NCBI GenBank assembly: GCA_029931535.1
Contig: JAQPZY010001555.1
Coordinates: forward strand, 1,178,001 to 1,242,000
Source of the DNA: Margaritifera margaritifera
Lineage: Eukaryota; Mollusca; Bivalvia; Unionida; Margaritiferidae
Length of the DNA stretch: 64,000 bases
Direction of reading: 5' to 3'
This document shows, in pieces, positions 43,201 to 55,200 of this stretch; within the stretch, counting starts at the first letter, position 1, and each line of letters begins with the position of its first letter. The position numbers were made by a program, and so were the translations under genes. The notes under the pieces are model-generated. The model saw nothing but the letters and a program-made list of their open reading frames with translations. It was not told the origin of the DNA and ran no database searches.

Positions 43201-46200
43201 GTCGTATTTCTGGTCTGATTTTGATCAGACTTGGAATATTTGTTTATATTATTAAGATCACAGGCAAGTTGAATAATGAGTGTGATCCATGCATATTAAT
43301 GAGGTGATCTTGCATCTGATTGGTTGATCTTGTTACCCCTATGGAAGCCATATTTCTAATCAGTTATATGTGGGCTTATATCATCAAGATCTTGGATAGG
43401 TGCAATAGTGAGCAAGATCCATGCATGCTAATGAGATAATCTTACATCTGATTGGCTGACCTTGTTACCACTCTGGAGGTTTCTTTTCTGATGACATTTC
43501 AATCAGACTTGGAATATATGCTTATATCATCAAGATCTCAGATGAGTTTGATAATGAGTGAGGTGTACACATATTAATGAGTTGATCATGCATCTGATTA
43601 GCAAGCTTGATTACCACTCTGGAAGTCGTATTTCTGGTCTGATTTTTAATCAAACTTGGAATATATGCTTCTATCATTAAGATCATGGACAGTTTCACTA
43701 ATAAGCAAGATCAATGCATCTTAATGAAATAATCTTTCGTCTGATTGGCTGAACTTGTTACCACTTTGGAAGCCATATTTCTGATGCAGTTTTCATCCAG
43801 ATGTGTTTATATCAGTAAGATCTTGGACAGTTTCAAAAGTAAGTGGGATCAATGCATATTAATGAGGTGATCTTGCATTTGATTGATTGAGCTTGTTACC
43901 ACTTTTGAAGCCATATTTTTGTTATGTTGGGTTTGTTATCATCAAGATCTTTTATGACTTCCATTGTGAACAAGAGACTGTGCATATCAATTATGCCTTA
44001 TCTTTAGAAAGAATTGTTATCAGAATATAGTAAACTAGGTAAAATCTACATGATATAGACTTTGGGAGGTAGTTCACATAGTATGTTTTCTTACAATATT
44101 ATATAATCCTGCTTAGTGAAATGGTAAACTGTTGAGTTATGTAAGTCAGTTAAACAAAGTCAGGTCCACTTGGGTCTTTTGTATAATGATCTTGTTGGGG
44201 TATGTTTTATTTTGTTACCCCTCTTTCATAGATTTCAAAATGAATGCTTCCGTTTTGTCACATTAAATTAGAAGTTTTTAGAAACATTAAGTTTTGGCAA
44301 AATTCATTAAATTCAAATTCACAAATACAATTTTGATGATTTGTTCATTAGCAATACATGTACATGTATTATATAACTTTATTACTGAAAATTACATTGT
44401 AATGAGTTGTCTCTTTAAAGGGAATAGGGACTATAAGGACCAGTTCTAGTCCCAAAACAGCAGTTTTAGTGAAGTTTTTGGTTCTTTGGGTCAAATATAC
44501 ACTCCTGAACCTCTGAAACAATTTATGTCTCTCCTGCAAAGAATAAGTGAGACAGAGGTATCACATTTCTGATGGTGGTTGTTTTGATGTTGTTGGCATA
44601 GGTGTTAATTGTCAAGTTTTTTTGGGGCCCCGGGGGGGCCGGGTGGTCTAAGGTGCTCGCCTCTACCGATCACTGCCATCTCACCTCTGTCCGCATGGGT
44701 TTGAGTCTTGGGCTCGGCCAATGTGGTTATGTGAGAAAGCTTGCCAGTAGTTTCCCGTGGGTCGGTGGTTCTTCCCGGGATTTTCCGGGTTCTTCCTCCA
44801 CCAGATATACTGGCCGCCATGTATAGCCTATCATGTGCTGAAAAATGGCGTTAAACCCATAAAACCATCAAGTTTTTGGATTTAGCTTAGTTTTATACTG
44901 TTGCATATTCAGTGATGAAACTTGATGGCTGTATTTATTGTTTAAGATACTGCTAATCACAGGCAAAAGGGAGTCCTAGTGACCTATTTTTCATTCTTCA
45001 TTGACTTTGGTCGGTATTTATAATATGCCTCACTGAAGCATAGTATTCTTCAGAGTGATGTGATTTTGGGGGTTAACGCCATTTTTAGCACATGATAGGC
45101 CATACATTACAGCCAGTATATTTGGTCAAGGAAGAGCCCAGGAAGGACCACTGACCCATGGGAAGCTACTGGCAAGCTTTTGCACATACCCACATTTGGT
45201 CAAGTCAAGAATCAAACCCACATGGACAGAGGTGAGATGTGATTGATCTGTAAAGACAAAAACCTTTGACCACTCAACCACCCATAGCCTCTGTATTCTA
45301 CAGAATTCTTGTGTACAAAGATGTTTTGCATTTCATAAAAAATACATAATATGTGCAGTTAAGTTGTTTCAAGAATGTGGTGCCTTCCATTTCCCCCTAA
45401 AAAAATTACGATTAAAAATGTTCAATAACTCTACTTTTCTCCATTTTATCAAGGTTTGTGCAGTCTCATGCATTATATTTTCAAAGCCCTATCTTTTTTT
45501 TTCTCATTAAATCCCTCCATTTTTCAGAAAATTCCACCTCTTTCCAAATGGAGGGGAGAATATTCCCCCAGCATTTTCATTTCAAAAATAGACCTTGTGT
45601 ATATTTCTTTACATGTATACAGTTAGCAAAATCTGTCTGTGCCTTGTAGTGCCAGCCTGAAAATATTGTTCTGTGAAATATGGCCACAAAATACAGAATG
45701 TGTATTATTGGAGATCAAAAACTTCCCGTAATAGTCCTACTCTTTGCAGAAATTTTACGCTAATCAAATTTCTGTTTCAGAGAATGGTGAACAACTCAGA
45801 AAACCATGCAGTTCTACAGCTGGTGAACTTGATCGCTGGTCGATATGTTTTCACCCTGACTGTTATGGATGCGGAGGGGCTGAGCAACAGTGATAAGGCC
45901 TCTGTTCTTGTGAAAGAAGGTACTGTCAATTACAAATTTTCATGATCATAAAATTTCAGTGAATTTAAAGAGATAACTCTATTTGCAAAAAACTTTATTG
46001 ACAAGTAATTGCAACATAATTGTACAAAATCCACAACGCTAAATTTGAAAGTTTTATTCTGCAAACAAGTTGAATTAATTAATTTTGCAAAAATTAGATG
46101 ACACTAAATTTTATAATGTAAATTATGTTAATTTTCATCAGTGTCGTACTTTGCTTTTTCCAAGAGATTATAGTCTGAACATAACCACATCAAAACGGCA

Positions 46201-49200
46201 ACAGTATTTGCACAAGAAAATGTTCAATTAGACTTGTAGTACAAGATTTTATTTCAGGCAAGTCTTGCTGATTGCTTGCTCGCAGGCAAGCTTAACTGTC
46301 ATCTGACAACAACAACTCTTTGCTTTTCATCCTTGGTATCTTTTTATCTTTCATTCATTGCTTAATACTTTTTCTGTTGGCTGTGGAAGTAAGAAATATT
46401 TGTCCTTGAATGCCCAGGTAAAATTATAATGTTGTTATGCATATCACCCTTAATATTGCGTTCTTAGTTTGATTCCACATTGGCTTCAAGAGTACAGATG
46501 GAGCATTTCTAATATAGCAGAATGTAAAGTGTTTAAGAGACAGACACATTTGTTATTTTAAAGGAACATTCTTGCAAATTGAATAATATAATAATAGCTG
46601 TTTCTTTGCATTGAATCCCTATGTCAAAAGAATATTTGAAAAGAAATATATATTTCTTTCTTTTTTGACAGATGAGCGGAAAAGTGACTTAATTGAACTC
46701 ACAGTAGATGCAGATATCAGAAAATTTACTGAAGAAAACAAGGTTTGTGGATAATAAGTTCATTGCATATTAACTCTTTTAATGAATGAAAGTTTGAACT
46801 TGATAAAATTATTTATATAATTCCTTTTCAACATATTTCCAACAGTTTCAGTTTCTTTGACATGCTCTACACGTTTTCTCATAATGTTCTGCCATAATTA
46901 CATCTTTATCTCTAACTTTTCTGAGAACTTTTCACCATATTGCTTTAAAATTGATGGAAAGCTTTGCAGTATGTGGATCAAAAAGTATGTTTTGCCACAG
47001 TCTGCTTTGCTTGCATGGTATCTGTGAAACTGTTTTGCTAGATATCAGATGTTAGATATCAAATGTAACATTTACCGTATATACTTGCATATAATTCAAT
47101 ACCAACTGCAAACTGCATAGACCCAGATCTGCCACCACATAATGCGCCAGCAGAGCTGGGTCTATGCAGTTTGTAAGGACTAATCAGTAGAACAAACAAC
47201 ATAGACCCTGATCTGCCGGCGCATTATGCGACGGCAGATCAGGGTCTGTGTTGTTTGCATTTGGATCTGGATTATACGTGAGTATATACAGTACATTCAG
47301 GGCTTCAATAAGCACACTTTGCACTGCTTCTGTCCTGGGTTTGTTTTATTTTTATTTGATATTTAATGGCACATTAACATATGAAAGGTTATATCTTGCT
47401 GAAGTTATTGGAGTAAAGTGCCTTGCCCAGAGACTCACCAGGGTGGCTGACCTGCCCTGATCTGGCCTGCATTCTAATTCGCACCCATCTGATCACGAGT
47501 CCAGCACACAAACCACCAAGTCACCATGGCTCAGTCCTGGGTTTGATCCCAGGCTCTATTAGGTACATTAGTGTGCATTTGCTCATCTGACATCAATGGT
47601 TTTCTTCAGTTTTTCTGGTTTCCCTCACCTCAGAAACCAAGCCATAGCAACTTCAGAGCTGTTAGGATCATGTTTTTGTATAATTTACCTGCAATATATA
47701 AGGGTTGGGTTATAGGAGAAGAATTAACTTTAACTAAGCTGCTTAATTGGCTTAGAGGAATTTCGGTTCCTCTATGTTTATAGTATAGTTTATATTCTAT
47801 GTCACCAAATATAGTTGGTATTACTAAAAATAGTAACAAACTGTATGGTGCAACTAAAATTGGTATCAAAGTATATCCACTTGTCTTTAATGTCAATTGT
47901 ATGCATCAAGGAAAACAACTCAGGTTTAGGTAAATAATTATACATGATTGTAGTTATCTCCATTGGATAGTGTTCCATTGATGAAAATACTTAAAACAGT
48001 AGTAGAAGATGCCTTTAAAAGGAAATCACAATAATTTCTTAAATAATGTTTCAGTTGTTAATAAATTCTCTGTTAACACATAAAGGAAAGAAAATGTAGA
48101 CAAATATTACTTTAATTATTTAGAGCAGTATGTGTACAATAATAAAAAAGGACCATGAATAGCAGTATCTCTGGAGTTATGTTCTTCCATGTGATCTTGT
48201 GTATATTAGTATCACTTCAACCCTCCAGATCATCAGTATTCTCAATACTTTGATTTTGTCTTGTTGTGGCATGGAATACACCTCTGATTGGGCACCTGTT
48301 TGGTCAAACAAATGCCCAATTGTTGTGATAATCAGGTCTTGCCTCACACCTGTGTGATATAACCGACTAATTTTTAATTGGAAAGGGTAGGTCCATTGTC
48401 TTTAAAAAGAAAATAGAATTCAGCTTCTTTTAGAAACTTAATATATTGTTTGGAATCCCTACATTTTTATTTCTACATACATACAGTATATCTCTAGCTT
48501 AATCTACATTGGATTTTCCAGAAAAATCTGGAAGGACAGTTGACCTTGTTACTTCCAAAGTACCCTCTGGATGGTGAGACTGTGATAGACATACAGGATC
48601 TGCAAGAGGAAGATCACACTGGATAGTATGTATCTTATTTACCTATATATGATATTATCTCTTATCTTATGTACATGTACCTATATATGATATTATCTCT
48701 TATCTTATGTACCTATATATGATAAAATCTCTTATCTTATGTACCTATATATGATATTATCTCTTATCTTATGTACCTATATATGATAAAATCTCTTATC
48801 TTATGTACCTATATATGATAAAATCTCTTATCTTATGTACCTATATATGATAAAATCTCTTATCTTATGTACCTATATATGATAAAATCTCTTATCTTAT
48901 GTACCTATATATGATATTATCTCTTATCTTATGTACCTATATATGGTAAAATCTCTTATCTTATGTACCTATATATGGTAAAATCTCTTATCTTATGTAC
49001 CTATATATGATAAAATCTCTTATCTTATGTACCTATATATGGTAAAATCTTTATCTTATGTACCTATATAAGGTAAAATCTGGATAATAGGTGCATTTCT
49101 AAAAGTTAACGTATAAAAAATGAACACAAATGTCCCTTCATATTTCCCTGTGCAAACATAAATCCGACATGTGGAGGATTTAAATATCTTAGGAGCATGC

Positions 49201-52200
49201 GCAAAGTTTGAAAAGCAAGGAGAGATGGACAAGCCAGAGTCGACAAACTGTCATTTTGAGTCTTCACCCTAAAATGTTGTCGATAACTAGTGTAATGGGG
49301 GATGCCATGATGACCCCTCCCTACCATATCATGAGAACCATGCCTGCAGTCACAGTTATGCCTGACTAGCTTGATATGGAGGATCAGGGTGCATCTGAAA
49401 ACCCCATGATACACTCACCTCATGTGCTGCAAGAGTACATGATGTTGCAGTTGCTGGCTTTGGGGAGTTTCTATTTCTCCATTTGTCATGTCTGTCCAAC
49501 ACTGGTTTGGAGTTTCTGGGAAATTGTTTTCCCAATTTTTGGCAGCCCACTGGGCGTTAAGTCTCCCTGCATGTCTGAGTATGTCCTTCTTGCCTGTAAG
49601 TCAGGGTGCATGGGGTATAACACTGACATTGCTGGCATGTTTAACTGTCTGTGCCATATGCCACAGCTCTGGTTCCTAACCAGCCAGGCTTTGATAGACA
49701 CTATGGATCAGGATGAACACCACTCCTTCCATCTACTTCCACAATAGGCAAAGATTAAAGACACTTCCAATCTTCTATCAAACAAAATCCCAAACCTGGG
49801 GAATTCAAAGGCTTTCTTTTCAGAGAGCCAGTTACCAGTGACATTCTCCTCCTGCTGGTACCACACACACTCAGACTTGTACAGTGCTTGTGTGTAGAAT
49901 ATGGATAAGAACATTGCAGTGGTATGTCAGCCCCCCACTTCTGTTAGGTGGATTGCTGTTTTTCACATGACTTCCAAAATTGGTACAGAATATGGCAGCC
50001 ACGTTATCTATGCTTGATGTATTTTTCCACCTTGCTTAATCATCAAATTGGGCAGTGGGCATGCATTCGAGTCTACTGCCTGCATTGCCAAGGTGATTAA
50101 CAGGGTCTTGCATCACTCTATGGCCAGTGCAGTTTAAGCCTTATCAGGCACAAAGAAGAGATGATCATAGGCAGAAGGAGAGAAAGCCTAACCCCGCTAA
50201 ACAAAAGCAGTTTTGACTGTGGTCTAACTTGAGGCAGCAACAGGCCCCTCAGTTTTATAGGCGCCAAGTCTCTGTTTCCAAAAGCCTCCCAACAATTGCC
50301 AATGACTTACCACCCCAACTGCCCACCAACAACCTGCCAGTTGGTGCCAAATTCCTTCATTTTTGGCAGGTTTTCGTCCTTTTCCACAAAACCTTTGATC
50401 AATCCAGGTTGTTTCAGAAAAGAGGGTGGAGGGAGGCTTTGAATTTAGTTTATCCAGCCCCTTTCCCTTTGTCTTCCCCTTCCATGATGGAGCTGCTGGC
50501 GGGTCCAGGGAAGGTGGGAATTTTACAAAAGGAGATCTGCTCTATATTCAGCAAGTGGGCAGTGGAGAGAGTTTGCAAGCTGAACTGGTGGTCTATTCCC
50601 GGCTTTCTGTTCTAGTACCCAAAGCCAATGGGAAGCTCAGACCATTTATAGACTTCAACCATCTTGAAAATTAAGTAGCTTTGATGAAGTTCAAAGTGGA
50701 GATGGCACAGTCTGTCAGGCTTTCAATCAAAAGGGATAAGTTTGTGATCAGTCTCGATCTGACTGACACATTTTCATGACCCTATTCATCTAGCTTCACA
50801 CAGGTTTCTTCAGTTTGGATTCCAAGGAACTATATATCAGTTTTGTATGCACCCATTCAGTCTCAATCTCAGTCCATGGGTGTTCATGAAGACCATCAAA
50901 TGCATTGTCACCCAGTTCAGGTCAGCCTTGTCAACAGCGACTGCAGTGTACCTTGAGAACATCTTTAAAAAACATATGGTAAGTTCATCTTTAGTGAATT
51001 ACAGGGACAACCTTTTCCCAATTTTATTTTTGTTAGCTGGGCTTTGTAGTGAATTGGGAGAAGTTAGGTCTTAACTCCACCAAGCACTTTGTCCATCAGG
51101 CTATGGAATTCTTGACCCATTTCAACCTCGTTCATCTCTCTCCCATGTGCACTGCACAGTTTATCAAGCTCTCAGACTCAATTTCGAGCAGGGAGTGGAT
51201 TTCTGTGAGAGCATTTTGCATCTCCTGAGCTTGCTGATTGTGGCTGTGGACTTTATTCTCTTGGCCACCTTTTCATGTGCCCTTTGTAGATGACCCTGCT
51301 GGCTCAGTGGCACACCATTTCCAGTTGTCTTAATCACAGAGTTATGATCTCTACTGAGATAAGACAGCTCCTGCATCAGTGATGAGACAAACAACGGCAA
51401 ATGTCATGGCTTCCTCTGGAAAAGCCCCATCTGAAGATTACATTCTGCACAAATGCCAGCTCATATGGTTGAGGAGACCACCTGTTGCTATGCTTCAGCA
51501 TGGTCAATGGCAGCTAGGGGACAGGAGAGAGCCACTCACATCAACCTTCTGAAAATAAAGGCTATAGTGAATGCATTTTATTTCAGGAAGGATCAACTTT
51601 GCAGAAGGGTAATTCTCATAATATTGAACAACTTGGTGGTGATGACTTATCGCCTCAAATGAGGGGATGGAGATAAAATCACCTGACCTATGCATAGAGG
51701 TCTGGGACTTTATGCACTGGTGCTCAAGATCATGGTCCAGATTAGGCATATTCTTGGTGGGTTGAATGGCCTAGTGAATTCATTGTTGACAAGAGGCCAG
51801 ACTGAGTGGTGCATTCATCCATCAGTCTTGCAGCAGATTTGTGCACTTTGGGAGCATTCATTTATAGACCTCCTTGCTATGAGGTTGAACTGCAAACTGC
51901 CCACTTTTGTCTCTCAAGTCCCAGATCCAGAAGCCTGGGCCATAGTTGCTCTTTCAGTCATTCGGGATGGATTTGGGGACTACTCCTTCCATCAAACTGT
52001 GCAGGTACTGTAGATAGTACAGAAAATGATGGGACAGACCTGCAAAGTGGTTCTGATAGTCTCTCAAATGGGACAAGTCTTGGGTGAATGATCTACTTGA
52101 TCTAGTGATAGATGTTCCTAGGAAAACCCTACATCTCCCAACATCGGTTTTCCACCCTGCCCTGATGGGCTCATCCTGTACACTTGGCTCTTGTCAGGTG

Positions 52201-55200
52201 AGTCTTGCACAGAAAGGAATTTGGCTGTTTGATCATAAAGACGATCTCACCAGTTAGCCCACCACTTTGGTGACAAACAAGGGAAAGTGGCATATATTTG
52301 GGGACTGGTGCAAGGGCATCAATATCATTTCCTTGCAGGCCTCAATTTCTCAAAGTTGTTAACTTTTTTGGGCTCTTTGAGGAGACAAAGTTAGCACCTA
52401 TTGCAATCAGATCTACCACTCAAAGATCTCTGCTACATTCAGACATCATGGGAGAGGAGATATAGGTCACTACAAGGACCTGTCAAACTTGCTTGCCAAT
52501 TTTGACCTGAATCAGCCCCAGTCACTCGCCCTGTTCACCAAGTGAAACCTTTCATGGGTTCTGACATAGCTCTACTCAAGTTCAAGCCTCTGGCCAGAAC
52601 CTGGTTGAAGCTGCTATCTTACAAAACATGTCTCTTATAGCCCAAGATTCAGCATGCGAGTTGCATGCTTTTTTTATGGGCCTAAACTATCTCCAGTTCA
52701 GATTGAACAGTTCATTGGACCTAATGATGCAATGGGGCTTCATAACCAAGAATAAGTTACCATCTGCAATCAGAAGGTGATTATTCATATGCTGTCTTAA
52801 ATCAATATGTTAAGAGAGACAATGATGCATCCATTCCATGTTCTCAAGCACTGCCTGAAGCAAACAGAAACAAAAACAGTCATGAGATCTGAAAATGCCT
52901 CTTTCTTCCTTTGAGGCTGGGAAACATGAAGTAACCTTGAAGCCTTGGTGTTTTGACTTACGTGTGTGCTATGCTCAGCACACTGTAAAGAACCAGATAC
53001 GCCTCATTAAAATTTCAGCTCATCTCTGTGAACCTCACATTTGAACTCGGCATTTCAATCTGAGACATCATTGAAGTTATTGGCTAGCATGCACAGTAAA
53101 CCTTCTCAAGCTTCTCTCTCTGAGAGCTAACATCACAGAGAAGGAAACTGAACCTGCTGGATCCAGAGGCTGCAGCTCAGACAACCACCAGACCAAGTTA
53201 ACAACAGCACAACCTCCTCATGGGTGTAGGTTTAAAGTTTTCACTGGATTTGCCTTGATTTTTTCTTGGCAAGAAACAGCAAATTTCACATTACCGATAT
53301 ATTGACATCACATGTCATATGACCATCAGTTGTGCTGCCTTCTTACAAGGGGAGTGGTTTATCCTTCATATAGGGATTCAAGCTATATTTCCCACGAAAG
53401 GTAACCATGGTAGTGGTTGGTTGCTAATGCATTTCCTCCTCCTATTCTCCAAATGCTAATCAGGGAATGTATTTGACAGATAGAAAGTAATTTTTTTAGT
53501 GATTTATGTTTCTCCGAGAATACTTACCTGATCACATTACTATAAAGTACTTCCACATCTCACAAATGCAAGCATTCTCATCAATATATCGCTCAGCTGG
53601 TAAACATCTGGTATATGGGTAAACATCCGGTATATCGGTAGCCACTTAGTGGTGGGAAGGGGAGATAATTGGTGAGTTTCTTCTCTTTGTATATATGGTA
53701 TATAGAGAGGAAAGATAAAAGAAAATGTGTCTTTTCGGGAGGGCTGGATTCAAAAGATAGCAGTTTATTGCCTTATGTTAATGTGATTCAGTCAGTATTC
53801 TCACTGAAATGTAATTTACTTACAAAATACCTTTATTTTTCTTTGCAACCATTCTTAATTAAGTAGGTATATCTAGAATGTCAACCATATGTGTATTGAC
53901 ACAAGGTTAGGGAGAAATTCATTCCTTTGATAAATGTGGGGAACAATTCCAGTTTACTTGAGTTTGAAATGAATATTGTATCAATATTATTGCTGAGCCT
54001 GTTTTGACTGAGAAAAGAAAATGAAATTTTCACAAATATATTTGAAGACAAGATTCAACACACTGTATTCAACATAGGACATACACTTAAAGAATTAAAG
54101 TTGAAGAGCGATAGTTAGCCGGAATGTCATTAGGCACATTTGTTTTGTTAAGAAGTGGCACCCCTAGTTCAACCTACTTCAGCATTCTGCAGGTACCATC
54201 GCTCTTCTAAAACTGAAATGACAGTCAACAGAGTTTGAAAAACACAACCACTAGAAAAAAAGGCATCACAGTATATATAGTTACAAATAAAGCAGTTAGA
54301 CTCTAAGCCAGCGGTTCCCAACCTCAGGTTGTGACCCAAATCAGGGTAGTGGGGGGTCCTCATTAGGGTCGTGAAGGGTCATCAGAAGAAATTGTATCAT
54401 AAGCCTGAGGTTTGGGAGGTCCTGTTGGTGCCAATTTAGGGTTGCAGCTAAAAAAGGTTGGGAACCACTGCAACAGTGTCAATATGGACTGCCAAATATG
54501 ATGTGAGATATTCTTGAAAATTAGGACTCCAGTTTTCCCATCAACACTGTCAAAACAGTTCCTAAGCACATATTTTTATGGCAGTAAGACATTGACCCCC
54601 TCCCCCCCCCCCACCATCAGGGTCGATGTTTTATATTGTCAGACTATCATCATATAATGCACAAGCAGATCTTGATCTATACCATTTTGTTCTGTTGATA
54701 AATTTGAATGATCAATGTAGACACTAATGATAGTAATGCAGTCACATCATATATGATATTCAGCTCTATGTTGACTCAAAATTCCTTGTTACACTTTCGA
54801 AGAACAAGTCTGTACAGGATGTGTTGTTGGAGATTCTTCATTTCAAATGTACTTTCATGTGACAGCAAAGTTCAAATATGCAGTGCTGTTTCAAAACTTA
54901 AGTATAAAAAAAAAACGGGCAAGAGTAAAAAAAAACGAAGAACTTTAAATTTTCATTTTCATATTTTAATAAAAAGGGATACATTATAACACTCACTCTT
55001 GTACTGTTTTAATTTTTAGTTGCTTTGTTATGCCCTATTGAGAGGCTCCAACCATGACAAGACGCCTCCCCTCCTTTTTCAAGTTTAAGCAGGGACAGTG
55101 GCTAAAGCTGACTAAATGCAACCCTACATGTAAGATACTTTTTCAAAATTGACAATAGCAACTTGTGAGATGATTTTAGAGACTGGTTTGGCCCATACAT

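Noticed and set aside
49376..49747. 123-aa plus-strand ORF
   Set aside because: Lies at the start of a DIRS-like relic in overlapping open frames of both strands; no recognised domain and the rest of the element is full of stops.
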